Assembly: GCF_016865365.1 (NCBI RefSeq)
Contig: NZ_AP024469.1
Coordinates: forward strand, 186,001 to 250,000
From: Geobacter sp. SVR
GTDB lineage: Bacteria > Desulfobacterota > Desulfuromonadia > Geobacterales > Pseudopelobacteraceae
Reading direction: 5' to 3'
DNA: 64,000 nt
Below the pieces are notes generated by a model that did not search any database, was not told the DNA's origin, and saw only the letters and a list, made by a program, of their open reading frames with translations. Shown one piece after another: positions 25,448 through 34,337 of the stretch; within the stretch, counting starts at the first letter, position 1; each line of letters begins with the position of its first letter. The position numbers and the translations under genes were made by a program.

Positions 25448-25756
25448 CTATTTGAGAACACCTTTAGCTTTCATCATGTCGCAGGGATTCTGACGCATGA
25501 CCGGCACGGCAACACCTTTTTCTTTGGCCCGGTCTTCCATCTTTTTGTGATGTTCCTCAACGTACTCCTTGCAAGCGCCATACTCAGTGAAACTGCGCAT
25601 TTTGGTCTGGTGTTCAGTACGTTCCGCCGAGGTCATCAATTGCCAACCGGCGGTATTCTGCTGGTTGCTGCTCCAGCGCCACTGTTTGGCCATGGCTGTG
25701 GTGGCAAAAAGTGCTGCTACAAGGATTGCAATTAGTGTTGTTGTGATGGTTTTCAT
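25448..25756 (-). CDS. Secreted 102-aa protein of unknown function, unit 1
   Basis: Signal peptide MKTITTTLIAILVAALFATTAMA, then a small Trp/Lys/Met-rich domain with two Cys (YGACKEY, QNPCDMM) and a WRW segment. No family recognised; size and charge resemble small periplasmic stress or metal-binding proteins. AAAGGAG precedes ATG 25756. Belongs to the operon led by the Spy-like gene. Confidence 0.7.
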   Translation of the reverse strand: MKTITTTLIAILVAALFATTAMAKQWRWSSNQQNTAGWQLMTSAERTEHQTKMRSFTEYGACKEYVEEHHKKMEDRAKEKGVAVPVMRQNPCDMMKAKGVLK

Positions 25757-25799
25757 GGTCTTTCTCCTTTTTGGGTTGTGGCAGTGGATACGCACTCAC

Positions 25800-26135
25800 T
25801 TAATAAGTGGATCTGACTCTGCCGTTGTTCTTGTGAACAATTACCACATCGCGCACCGTTCCGTTTCCATCCACTAGTTCCACCCTGAAAAACCCGGGCC
25901 GCTCATCCATAAATCCGATATGCAGATCGTGACCGATGAGAAATCCTTCGATAACCTTGCGGGCCTCAGCAGCCGTTTTGATGGTAGCCTTGGCACCGTA
26001 ACAACCGCACTTTCCGTTCTTTTGATAACCACCAAACGGTATTAGAGAATTGGGTTCTTTAGCAAAAGCGGGTGTGGTCATCAGTACGGCCAGGGTTGCA
26101 TAGAGCGTAATAGATGTTATGTGTGGCTTTTTCAT
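25800..26135 (-). CDS. Periplasmic PepSY-like protein, unit 1
   Basis: 111 aa with a signal peptide (cleavage near PAFA/KEP), a CGCYG motif (about 43-47) and a C-terminal PepSY-like strand-helix pattern (EARKVIEGFLIG ... VELVDGNGTVRDVVIV). PepSY proteins are small periplasmic domains, often linked to metal or redox systems. ATG 26135 has no good ribosome site, but the signal peptide fixes it; the longer frame to 26234 overlaps the upstream gene. Confidence 0.68.
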   Translation of the reverse strand: MKKPHITSITLYATLAVLMTTPAFAKEPNSLIPFGGYQKNGKCGCYGAKATIKTAAEARKVIEGFLIGHDLHIGFMDERPGFFRVELVDGNGTVRDVVIVHKNNGRVRSTY

Positions 26136-26175
26136 GACAGAGTACCATTGTTGTCTGTTGTTGGTGTGTACGTCC

Positions 26176-26571
26176 TTACCTGTTTTGATAGGCCGCCTGC
26201 ATCCTTCCCATCCCTCTGCCCATTCCCATTCCACAGCCCATACCGCATCCTCCCCCGCCCGGACCCGGCAGGCCGTTACTGGTTGCGATGGTGGTAATTT
26301 TAGCCTGTAGATCGGTCATTTCTTTGGTGAGTGTCGCAACCCTGCCTGCGTCAACCGGCTGCTTGAGATACTCGTTGCGCAACTCAACTTTCTTGAGCAT
26401 CATTTCGTTACGCAGAGTCGTGGTCTCGTCCTGAAACTTCTTGACAGCCTCGACACTGACCGGCGTCCCTTGAGCGACCATGCCACCTCCGTACCCCCAC
26501 GGCCCGGCAAAAGCTGTGCCTGCAAATGCCAAAAGCCCTACCCCGATTACTGTTGCTATGTTTGTTTTCAT
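26176..26571 (-). CDS. Spy/ZraP-like periplasmic metal-stress protein, unit 1
   Basis: 131 aa: signal peptide (to about residue 22, AFA/GPW), a helical core (ETTTLRNEMMLKKVELRNEYLK ... LTKEMTDLQAKI) typical of Spy/CnrX/ZraP proteins, and a Gly/Met/Cys tail CGMGCGMGMGRGMG that could bind soft metal. AAGGAGG precedes ATG 26571. First gene of the operon and 47 bp from the four 11-bp repeats. Confidence 0.82.
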   Translation of the reverse strand: MKTNIATVIGVGLLAFAGTAFAGPWGYGGGMVAQGTPVSVEAVKKFQDETTTLRNEMMLKKVELRNEYLKQPVDAGRVATLTKEMTDLQAKITTIATSNGLPGPGGGGCGMGCGMGMGRGMGRMQAAYQNR

Positions 26572-26618
26572 GGCCAATTACCTCCTTACAAGATGTTTGA
26601 TACAGTTGAACAGTAACA

Positions 26619-26662
26619 GGTAAGAGTGAAATGAGTGTGAGCAAATTGTGAAAGAATTGTGA
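26619..26662 (-). promoter_or_regulatory. Four tandem 11-bp repeats, response-regulator site, unit 1
   Basis: On the minus strand: TCACAATTCTT, TCACAATTTGC, TCACACTCATT, TCACTCTTACC, in exact 11-bp phase. The same arrangement lies upstream of the operon encoding the adjacent two-component system (54769-54812). This is the geometry bound by OmpR/PhoB-type dimers. Copies: 33565-33608, 40511-40554, 47459-47502. Confidence 0.75.
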
Positions 26663-26683
26663 TATCAGTCCGGGGAAGAGAGC

Positions 26684-26722
26684 TTGACAAGCTCGGTAAT
26701 ACACAATACCATGTAATAGTGT
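26684..26722 (+). promoter_or_regulatory. arsR promoter and operator, unit 1
   Basis: TTGACA (26684-26689), 17-bp spacer, TACCAT (26707-26712). An imperfect inverted repeat ACACAAT...AATAGTGT (26701-26722) covers the -10 box, where an ArsR-type repressor would bind. AAGGAGG follows just before the arsR ATG. Confidence 0.65.
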
Positions 26723-26740
26723 TTTGCCCAAGGAGGCACA

Positions 26741-27118
26741 ATGAATCAAAAAGAGAAAACGGAACTACCTGCTTGTACCCTCAAGCCCACCCTGGAGGAA
26801 CGGAGTCTGATTACTTCCACGGAGAGTGGAGAACTCGTAGCTTTGTTCAAAGTTCTCGCCAACGAGACACGGCTTCGTTTGCTTCACGCCTTGGCTCGCG
26901 CGGGAGAGTTGTGTGTGACGGAGCTGGCGGCTGCCGTGGGGATGAAGCCACAAGCTGTTTCCAATCAGTTGCAACGCCTTGCTGACCGAGGCATCATCAT
27001 GTCCACCCGACAAGGAAACAACATATATTACCGTGTAGCTGACCCGTGTGCGCTCAGTCTCCTCAGCCTCGGTTTCTGCCTTGTCGAGGAGGCCAAGCAG
27101 CGCGTCGGCGGATTATAA
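26741..27118 (+). CDS. ArsR/SmtB-family metalloregulator, unit 1
   Basis: 125 aa with a winged helix (about 34-110; recognition helix GMKPQAVSNQLQRLADRGII). Cys at 12, 58 (ELCVTEL in the metal-binding helix), 103 (DPC) and 113 (GFC) suggest a CadC/CmtR-like soft-metal site instead of the ELCVCDL arsenite motif. It presumably represses its own operon with the ATPase. Confidence 0.92.
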   Translation: MNQKEKTELPACTLKPTLEERSLITSTESGELVALFKVLANETRLRLLHALARAGELCVTELAAAVGMKPQAVSNQLQRLADRGIIMSTRQGNNIYYRVADPCALSLLSLGFCLVEEAKQRVGGL

Positions 27119-27208
27119 GGACGGGTTCGATAATGAAGAGGACGTATGCGTTCCAAGGTGAAACGGTAACGCTTAACAAAAAGTCCTAAACAACAAGGAG
27201 GTCAAATC

Positions 27209-27373
27209 ATGGAAAAGAAACCCAATGAAGTGAATCCAGGCAAAAAAGGACTCTGGACAATACTCAAGGAGTCAATGAATAAGTCGAGCAGCGGTTGCGG
27301 TCCAGGGTGTGGTTGCCATGTCGAGAATCAGGATAAAGAGAAGCAACAGAAAGATGCGCCGGAAAAACCGTAA
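27209..27373 (+). CDS. 54-aa CGPGC protein, unit 1
   Basis: A short gene with AAGGAGG and ATG 27209. Lys-rich, with GCGPGCGCH (C30, C34, C36, H37) in the middle and no signal or membrane segment. It lies between arsR and the P-type ATPase, 18 bp before the latter. The ATPase has no N-terminal metal-binding domain, so this peptide may supply one in trans (inference). Confidence 0.75.
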   Translation: MEKKPNEVNPGKKGLWTILKESMNKSSSGCGPGCGCHVENQDKEKQQKDAPEKP

Positions 27374-27391
27374 ACGACAAGGAGCAAGCTG

Positions 27392-29314
27392 ATGGTTCGA
27401 CAAGATGATTCGCGAAACGTGCAGGAAATCCTGATCTTTACGCTTGTTCCGGTAATAGTGGGAGTGCTGACCCTGGCCGCTTGGCTATTGGGGCGTTGGC
27501 AGGTCGACCCTGCGTTTCTGGCTGCCGGACTTGCCCTAATTGCCACTGTTTTCGGTGGATGGCAGCGCTTTCTGGCGGGCTTTCGTGACATCGCACACCG
27601 CAAGATCACGGTCAACGTATTCGTGACAATAGCTATTTTCGTTACCATAGCCGCCGGAGAGTTTGTACCTGCGGCGGTGATCATTCTGATTATGGCCGTG
27701 GTCGGAGCTTTGGAGTCGTACACGCTCGACAAGACACGCCGGAGTATCCGTGGCCTGCTTGACCTCACCCCGCCGATGGCAAACGTGCGGCGCGGCGATG
27801 AGGAAGTCTCAGTTTCCGTAGCCGAACTGCAGACCGGAGATATCGTGATAGTACGACCGGGTGATCGCATTCCAGTGGACGGCATAATCACCGTGGGCTC
27901 GGCGACCGTTAACCAGGCACCCATCACCGGAGAATCCATGCCGGTGGAGAAACTCAAGGGCCACGAGGTCTTTGCCGGTACCCTGAATGAGAGCGGTCGT
28001 CTTGAGATACGCACCACCAAGATCGGCGCAGACACCACTCTTGCCAGAATAGTTCACTTGGTCGAAGAAGCGCAGGAGTCCAAAGCGCCCATTCAAGGGA
28101 TCGCCGACCGTTTTACCGTATGGTTCCTTCCTACCGTGCTCATACTTGCAGGTATCGGGTATCTGACTTCAGGCGAGGTCAAAATAGCCGTCGCCATTCT
28201 GCTGGTTGCATGTCCCTGCGCTTTCGCCATCGCGACACCTTCGGCAGTGGCAGCAGGAATTGCCAATATGGCCCGCCGGTCTGTGCTCATCAAAGGTGGT
28301 ATCTTCTTCGAAATCGCGGGTAAGATTAACTCTCTGGTCATTGACAAAACCGGTACTCTCACCTTGGGTCGTCCGAAAGTCCTGGAAGTGATCAGCTGCG
28401 AATGCGTGTCGGAAAACGAGGTGCTTCGTCTGGCTGCCATAACTGAAAAGTACTCGGAGCATCCTTTGGCAAAAGCGGTGATGGCTTTGGCCAAGGAACG
28501 AGCACTTGAGATACCGGACCCCGATGAGTTCAGAATCGAGGTTGGCAAAGGAGTCGAAACTACCCAGGATGGACGGGAGATTGTTGTTGGGAGGGATGTT
28601 TTTCTACGAGGACGGGGGATCGCTATTCCCGCTCAAATTGAACAGGCCCTGACTGCTCAATCCGAGTTAGGAAGGACGGCGATCCTGGTCGCCTGTGACC
28701 ACAAAGTTGTTGGACTCCTGTCAATCGCGGATGAAGTAAAGCCGGAGACAGCAGACGCGATTGCTTCACTCAAGTCGCTTGGCGTGGGCAACATTACCAT
28801 GTTGACCGGCGATAATGCCAGGGTTGCACAGGCCGTAGCGGCCCAGATCGGGGTGGACGAATTCCGGGCCGAGCTCATGCCGCAGGATAAGCAGTCCGCC
28901 ATCCAGGAGATGAAAAACGAAGGCAAGACCGTAGCCATGGTCGGTGATGGCATCAATGATGCTCCTGCTCTGGCGCTCGCCGATGTAGGCATTGTGATGG
29001 GAGGGACCGGCTCAGACATCGCCATTGAGGCGGCGGATGTGACACTGATGGACGGCAACCTCTCGCGTCTAGTCGAATTTGTGCAGATGTCCCGGAAGGT
29101 GTTGCGGCGGATCAAGCTCAATATATTCTTTTCCATAATCTATAACGCTATCGGCCTGACCTTGGCTATGCTCGGGCACCTGACGCCGGTTATGGCGGTC
29201 ATATTCCAGGAAGCGGGCTGTGTCACAGTCGTACTCAGCTCCACGTTGCTCCTCTGGGCCAAGGTTCCCGGCCCGAAGTTACGACATGCACCTGCGCTTA
29301 AAGGAACCACATGA
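27392..29314 (+). CDS. P1B-type heavy-metal ATPase, unit 1 (intact)
   Basis: 640 aa. TGES (179-182), membrane CPC (274-276), DKTGT phosphorylation site (318-322), SEHP (355-358) and GDGIND (518-523) are all present, so it should be an active metal exporter. There is no N-terminal HMA domain. TM7 keeps the Cu-type N-x6-YN (N577, Y584-N585) but TM8 has QEAGC (606-610) where Cu pumps have MxxSS, and lacks the Lys/Asp of Zn/Cd pumps. Specificity is therefore unclear. Confidence 0.93.
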   Translation: MVRQDDSRNVQEILIFTLVPVIVGVLTLAAWLLGRWQVDPAFLAAGLALIATVFGGWQRFLAGFRDIAHRKITVNVFVTIAIFVTIAAGEFVPAAVIILIMAVVGALESYTLDKTRRSIRGLLDLTPPMANVRRGDEEVSVSVAELQTGDIVIVRPGDRIPVDGIITVGSATVNQAPITGESMPVEKLKGHEVFAGTLNESGRLEIRTTKIGADTTLARIVHLVEEAQESKAPIQGIADRFTVWFLPTVLILAGIGYLTSGEVKIAVAILLVACPCAFAIATPSAVAAGIANMARRSVLIKGGIFFEIAGKINSLVIDKTGTLTLGRPKVLEVISCECVSENEVLRLAAITEKYSEHPLAKAVMALAKERALEIPDPDEFRIEVGKGVETTQDGREIVVGRDVFLRGRGIAIPAQIEQALTAQSELGRTAILVACDHKVVGLLSIADEVKPETADAIASLKSLGVGNITMLTGDNARVAQAVAAQIGVDEFRAELMPQDKQSAIQEMKNEGKTVAMVGDGINDAPALALADVGIVMGGTGSDIAIEAADVTLMDGNLSRLVEFVQMSRKVLRRIKLNIFFSIIYNAIGLTLAMLGHLTPVMAVIFQEAGCVTVVLSSTLLLWAKVPGPKLRHAPALKGTT

Positions 29315-29416
29315 GAACCCAAATTTGAATAGCTGAAAAGGAATGCCTATTTCATTCATCCGCAAAACTGTAGTCAAAACCTCCTTCCCTTCAGAGGGAG
29401 GGTTAGGGTTGGAGGG

Positions 29417-30065
29417 TAATTTCCTTAGGGTAAACCCCGGCTCTGCCGGGGGACCCCAATAGTTTGACAGTTCCTGAAATATGTAGAAGCCTCCCTAACG
29501 TGAACCGCTCAAAGTACACGAAAAGGAGGCTTCAATGGACGACACACAAAGTTTATGCCACACGAAATGGGATTGCAAGTATCACGTTGTATGGATTCCA
29601 AAATGTCGCCGCAAGGTGCTGTTTGGTCGAATCCGGAAATATCTTGCCGACTTGTTTCATAGTCTAGCCAGGCAGAAAGAGTGCAAGATAGTGGAAGGGC
29701 ACCTTCAACCTGATCATATTCACATATTGATATCGATCCCACCAAAATACTCCGTTGCACAGGTGATCGGTTTCATCAAGGGCAAAAGTGCAATCCATAT
29801 TGCGCGAATGTACCTTGGTCAGAAGAAGAACTTTGCTGGTATGAGCTTTTGGGCACGTGGCTACTTTGTATCCACTGTCGGTGCTGACGAGGAAACAATT
29901 GCCAACTACATCAGGAACCAGGAAGACGAAGACAAACGTCTGGATCAATTGACATTTTTGCCCGAAGAATGACCACCACTCGTGGTGGTCAGATAATCTT
30001 TTGAAAAAACCGCTTCGAGCGGTTCACGACTTTGAAAGCCCCCGGCTTTGCCGGGGGATGCTTAC
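29417..30065 (+). mobile_element. IS200/IS605-family element, copy 2
   Basis: 649 bp; one C shorter in the left hairpin than copy 1. Joins units 1 and 2. Confidence 0.9.
29535..29972 (+). CDS. tnpA: IS200-type transposase TnpA, copy 2
   Basis: Same protein as copy 1 (22586-23023). Confidence 0.95.
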   Translation: MDDTQSLCHTKWDCKYHVVWIPKCRRKVLFGRIRKYLADLFHSLARQKECKIVEGHLQPDHIHILISIPPKYSVAQVIGFIKGKSAIHIARMYLGQKKNFAGMSFWARGYFVSTVGADEETIANYIRNQEDEDKRLDQLTFLPEE

Positions 30066-30083
30066 AATATAAAGGAGTCGCAT

Positions 30084-30470
30084 ATGAAAAATTCCAAAAA
30101 TACACGATCACCTGATTTGATAGCAAAATTACTCCAGCTCATCTATAGCAAATCTTTTAACAGCACCAGTTTTTGTATGTTTTGTTTGGAGCCGTCTGAA
30201 CTGGCAAGCCTTGCTGGTGTTGAAAATCTAACCGATAATGATATTAAGGCTATTGATAAGCACCTAAAAAGCTCTGACTTTGCATTGGTTCCATTATTTG
30301 ATTGTTTTGTTGTGACTGAAGCTCCAGAAATAGATTTATTGCGGTCAGTCCCTTCCAAACTTCTTAAAAAGTATCAGATTGGTAGTGACGATAGCATTGA
30401 AAATGAATATGCGGCTGAGATGTCGCATAAACATGGATTTGGGCAGGGTGATAACCGTAATTATGATTAG
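30084..30470 (+). CDS. Unknown 128-aa protein, unit 2
   Basis: Identical in translation to unit 1 (23135-23521). Confidence 0.6.
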   Translation: MKNSKNTRSPDLIAKLLQLIYSKSFNSTSFCMFCLEPSELASLAGVENLTDNDIKAIDKHLKSSDFALVPLFDCFVVTEAPEIDLLRSVPSKLLKKYQIGSDDSIENEYAAEMSHKHGFGQGDNRNYD

Positions 30471-30749
30471 TGTTTACTTGCCAATGTCATCTGGCTATAC
30501 GGAGTTAAAATGTCGTATAGCCAGGACCAAAACATCATGAAAGTGCAGCCATTTCACCACGGCTATCTTTCCTGCAATGATTTTATGACTCCCACCAGTA
30601 TCTTATACGCAACTTTCTGATCCTCATCATTAAGTTGTGAATGAGATGGTTTCATGAAGTATCAAGTTTTATGTTATGAACATGCAATCATATAGCTGGC
30701 AAAAAATAAGCGTCCGATGCACGGACGCAGACAGACTTCGCGCAGGATC

Positions 30750-31435
30750 TCAAAAATACTGCCAAACGAACCAACCTCCAACCAAAGCTACTATAGACCC
30801 ACTTACTCGTTTTGCCCAAAGGGAGAAGTTTACGACTCCCCGTGCTTTGACAAATCCTTCGACAAAGCCGGTGAACGTGCCAGCAAAGAGCATCAGCAGG
30901 CAATGGCCTATGGCATAGCTGAACAGGAGTGCGATACCATAAAACACCTGACCTTTTCCGGCGACCAGCGTCAGCAGTACTACCAGTACCGGAGTGGCGC
31001 AGGGTGAGGAAACAATCCCGAAGAATAGCCCCAGCAGAAACGCACCGACAATTCCGCCTTGCTTTGGTTTGAAGTCCCGTTTAATCGGCAGTCGAATCTC
31101 ATACAACCCCATCAACTGGCCACCCATGACCAATGCAATGGTTCCTGCGATCAAATACCAAGGCCCTCCCAGAGTGCCGAACATGGTCCCCAAAGACCGG
31201 CTGCCGCACCAAAGGCGGTGAAGGTCAGCGACAACCCAAGAACAAAAACCAGGGAATAACGAAAGGCCTTCCACTTGTCGCCATCGCTGTAGCCGCCTAC
31301 AAATCCGACCACCAGCGGGATGGTTGCCAGCACGCAGGGGGAGGCGGATGAAAGCACCCCGGCCAGGAACACCGCCCCGAAAGCCACCAGCGGATAGAGC
31401 GTAATAATCTGTTCGATATTATCGAGAAAGGTCAT
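30750..31435 (-). pseudogene. CcdA/ArsG-like transporter, unit 2, frameshifted
   Basis: A run of four A in unit 1 is three here (31192-31194), shifting the frame after about residue 80. Two overlapping pieces remain: 31151-31435 (N-terminal) and 30750-31274 (C-terminal). Units 1, 3 and 4 are intact, so an assembly error is possible. Confidence 0.8.
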
Positions 31436-31815
31436 CTGAGCCCTGCTGTCTTCAATTCCTTTAGAATGTCCGACTTTTCCATAAATCCGGTATGACGCTT
31501 CACCTCTTTGCCCTGGGCATTGAAGAAGATCTGGGTCGGGATCATCTGAATTCTGAATTTTTTAGCAGCAGCCTCGTTTTCCCACACATCAATGAACAGC
31601 ACTCCGGCTTTCCCTTTGTATTCAGTGGAAAGTCCCTCCAGAATCGGCGCCATTTTCTTGCAGGGAATGCAGGCACGGGCGCCTAGGTCAATGACCGTCG
31701 GTTTACCGGATGACAGGGCTTGTTTGACTGCGGCATCGGTTGCAGATGGAAGTTCGGCGTATGCCGTGGCTGTTGTCAGCATGATCAATATGAGCAGTTG
31801 AAGTGTCTTCATCAT
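31432..31815 (-). CDS. Exported thioredoxin-family protein, unit 2
   Basis: Same as 24484-24867. Confidence 0.9.
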   Translation of the reverse strand: MMKTLQLLILIMLTTATAYAELPSATDAAVKQALSSGKPTVIDLGARACIPCKKMAPILEGLSTEYKGKAGVLFIDVWENEAAAKKFRIQMIPTQIFFNAQGKEVKRHTGFMEKSDILKELKTAGLR

Positions 31816-32042
31816 GACAGCACCCCCATGATTTCCGCCACGGAAGCGACCTTGCCGGAAAACTTTACCTGTCCATCAACCACCAGCGCCGGTGTGCTCA
31901 TGACACCGTAAGACATGATTTTAGATATCTCTTCAACCTTGACGACATCTGCCGTCTTGCCACTCTCTTCCACTGCTTTCTTCACATTTTCATAAAGGGT
32001 CTTGCATTTAGAACAGCCAGTGCCGAGCACTTCGATCTTCAT
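31812..32042 (-). CDS. TM0996-type small thioredoxin, unit 2
   Basis: Same as 24864-25094, but no longer overlapped by the BFD-like gene, whose frame now stops 45 bp earlier. Confidence 0.88.
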   Translation of the reverse strand: MKIEVLGTGCSKCKTLYENVKKAVEESGKTADVVKVEEISKIMSYGVMSTPALVVDGQVKFSGKVASVAEIMGVLS

Positions 32043-32087
32043 GATTCATTCTCCTGTGTTGATTTGATCTCTGCTTCAAGCAGTATT

Positions 32088-32255
32088 TTAATTTCTTTTG
32101 AGCAGCAGCGGCCACGGGGATAGCTCCTTGCAACGCCCCTCTGTGCAGGCTCCAGTCATTCGGCGGATATCATCCATGTTTCGGGCACCGTTTTGAATTG
32201 CTTCCAAAATTGATCCCTTGCTGACATTACTGCACCAGCAGACCGGCTCATTCAT
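32088..32255 (-). pseudogene. BFD-like [2Fe-2S] protein, unit 2, 3' frameshift
   Basis: The G run is four (32116-32119) instead of six. The four cluster Cys survive, but GRCC and the C-terminal helix are replaced by WPLLLKRN. Confidence 0.75.
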
Positions 32256-32393
32256 GGGTGCTTCCAAGATGTTTTCAGTAAAGTATTGGCTCACAGTGGT
32301 TTAGTTCCTCTTTTCGTGTTTAGTTCCATGCTTACCTCTTGCTAAATGGGGACCTCGGACTATAGGCCCCCATTATTCTCGAAAGGCCAAAAC

Positions 32394-32702
32394 CTATTTG
32401 AGAACACCTTTAGCTTTCATCATGTCGCAGGGATTCTGACGCATGACCGGCACGGCAACACCTTTTTCTTTGGCCCGGTCTTCCATCTTTTTGTGATGTT
32501 CCTCAACGTACTCCTTGCAAGCGCCATACTCAGTGAAACTGCGCATTTTGGTCTGGTGTTCAGTACGTTCCGCCGAGGTCATCAATTGCCAACCGGCGGT
32601 ATTCTGCTGGTTGCTGCTCCAGCGCCACTGTTTGGCCATGGCTGTGGTGGCAAAAAGTGCTGCTACAAGGATTGCAATTAGTGTTGTTGTGATGGTTTTC
32701 AT
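32394..32702 (-). CDS. Secreted 102-aa protein, unit 2
   Basis: Same as 25448-25756. Confidence 0.7.
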   Translation of the reverse strand: MKTITTTLIAILVAALFATTAMAKQWRWSSNQQNTAGWQLMTSAERTEHQTKMRSFTEYGACKEYVEEHHKKMEDRAKEKGVAVPVMRQNPCDMMKAKGVLK

Positions 32703-32745
32703 GGTCTTTCTCCTTTTTGGGTTGTGGCAGTGGATACGCACTCAC

Positions 32746-33081
32746 TTAATAAGTGGATCTGACTCTGCCGTTGTTCTTGTGAACAATTACCACATCGCGC
32801 ACCGTTCCGTTTCCATCCACTAGTTCCACCCTGAAAAACCCGGGCCGCTCATCCATAAATCCGATATGCAGATCGTGACCGATGAGAAATCCTTCGATAA
32901 CCTTGCGGGCCTCAGCAGCCGTTTTGATGGTAGCCTTGGCACCGTAACAACCGCACTTTCCGTTCTTTTGATAACCACCAAACGGTATTAGAGAATTGGG
33001 TTCTTTAGCAAAAGCGGGTGTGGTCATCAGTACGGCCAGGGTTGCATAGAGCGTAATAGATGTTATGTGTGGCTTTTTCAT
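32746..33081 (-). CDS. Periplasmic PepSY-like protein, unit 2
   Basis: Same as 25800-26135. Confidence 0.68.
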   Translation of the reverse strand: MKKPHITSITLYATLAVLMTTPAFAKEPNSLIPFGGYQKNGKCGCYGAKATIKTAAEARKVIEGFLIGHDLHIGFMDERPGFFRVELVDGNGTVRDVVIVHKNNGRVRSTY

Positions 33082-33121
33082 GACAGAGTACCATTGTTGT
33101 CTGTTGTTGGTGTGTACGTCC

Positions 33122-33517
33122 TTACCTGTTTTGATAGGCCGCCTGCATCCTTCCCATCCCTCTGCCCATTCCCATTCCACAGCCCATACCGCATCCTCCC
33201 CCGCCCGGACCCGGCAGGCCGTTACTGGTTGCGATGGTGGTAATTTTAGCCTGTAGATCGGTCATTTCTTTGGTGAGTGTCGCAACCCTGCCTGCGTCAA
33301 CCGGCTGCTTGAGATACTCGTTGCGCAACTCAACTTTCTTGAGCATCATTTCGTTACGCAGAGTCGTGGTCTCGTCCTGAAACTTCTTGACAGCCTCGAC
33401 ACTGACCGGCGTCCCTTGAGCGACCATGCCACCTCCGTACCCCCACGGCCCGGCAAAAGCTGTGCCTGCAAATGCCAAAAGCCCTACCCCGATTACTGTT
33501 GCTATGTTTGTTTTCAT
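33122..33517 (-). CDS. Spy/ZraP-like periplasmic protein, unit 2
   Basis: Same as 26176-26571; the 11-bp repeat array upstream is kept. Confidence 0.82.
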   Translation of the reverse strand: MKTNIATVIGVGLLAFAGTAFAGPWGYGGGMVAQGTPVSVEAVKKFQDETTTLRNEMMLKKVELRNEYLKQPVDAGRVATLTKEMTDLQAKITTIATSNGLPGPGGGGCGMGCGMGMGRGMGRMQAAYQNR

Positions 33518-33686
33518 GGCCAATTACCTCCTTACAAGATGTTTGATACAGTTGAACAGTAACAGGTAAGAGTGAAATGAGTGTGAGCAAATTGTGAAAG
33601 AATTGTGATATCAGTCCGGGGAAGAGAGCTTGACAAGCTCGGTAATACACAATACCATGTAATAGTGTTTTGCCCAAGGAGGCACA

Positions 33687-34064
33687 ATGAATCAAAAAGA
33701 GAAAACGGAACTACCTGCTTGTACCCTCAAGCCCACCCTGGAGGAACGGAGTCTGATTACTTCCACGGAGAGTGGAGAACTCGTAGCTTTGTTCAAAGTT
33801 CTCGCCAACGAGACACGGCTTCGTTTGCTTCACGCCTTGGCTCGCGCGGGAGAGTTGTGTGTGACGGAGCTGGCGGCTGCCGTGGGGATGAAGCCACAAG
33901 CTGTTTCCAATCAGTTGCAACGCCTTGCTGACCGAGGCATCATCATGTCCACCCGACAAGGAAACAACATATATTACCGTGTAGCTGACCCGTGTGCGCT
34001 CAGTCTCCTCAGCCTCGGTTTCTGCCTTGTCGAGGAGGCCAAGCAGCGCGTCGGCGGATTATAA
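33687..34064 (+). CDS. ArsR-family metalloregulator, unit 2
   Basis: Same as 26741-27118, with the same promoter. Confidence 0.92.
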   Translation: MNQKEKTELPACTLKPTLEERSLITSTESGELVALFKVLANETRLRLLHALARAGELCVTELAAAVGMKPQAVSNQLQRLADRGIIMSTRQGNNIYYRVADPCALSLLSLGFCLVEEAKQRVGGL

Positions 34065-34154
34065 GGACGGGTTCGATAATGAAGAGGACGTATGCGTTCC
34101 AAGGTGAAACGGTAACGCTTAACAAAAAGTCCTAAACAACAAGGAGGTCAAATC

Positions 34155-34319
34155 ATGGAAAAGAAACCCAATGAAGTGAATCCAGGCAAAAAAGGACTCT
34201 GGACAATACTCAAGGAGTCAATGAATAAGTCGAGCAGCGGTTGCGGTCCAGGGTGTGGTTGCCATGTCGAGAATCAGGATAAAGAGAAGCAACAGAAAGA
34301 TGCGCCGGAAAAACCGTAA
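34155..34319 (+). CDS. 54-aa CGPGC protein, unit 2
   Basis: Same as 27209-27373. Confidence 0.75.
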   Translation: MEKKPNEVNPGKKGLWTILKESMNKSSSGCGPGCGCHVENQDKEKQQKDAPEKP

Positions 34320-34337
34320 ACGACAAGGAGCAAGCTG

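Noticed and set aside
26619-26662. 11-bp repeats considered as a CRISPR or iteron array
   Set aside because: Only four short repeats, no spacers, promoter location, and the same array upstream of a two-component operon; a regulator site fits better.
27328-28038. 236-codon minus-strand frame opposite the P-type ATPase (and its copies)
   Set aside because: Low-complexity Ser/Arg/Thr composition, no ribosome site, and lies opposite a gene with full catalytic motifs; a shadow frame.
29370-29407. CCTCC...GGAGG hairpin after the ATPase as a terminator
   Set aside because: Arms pair imperfectly and no U tract follows; termination cannot be supported, although transcription must end before or within the next IS.
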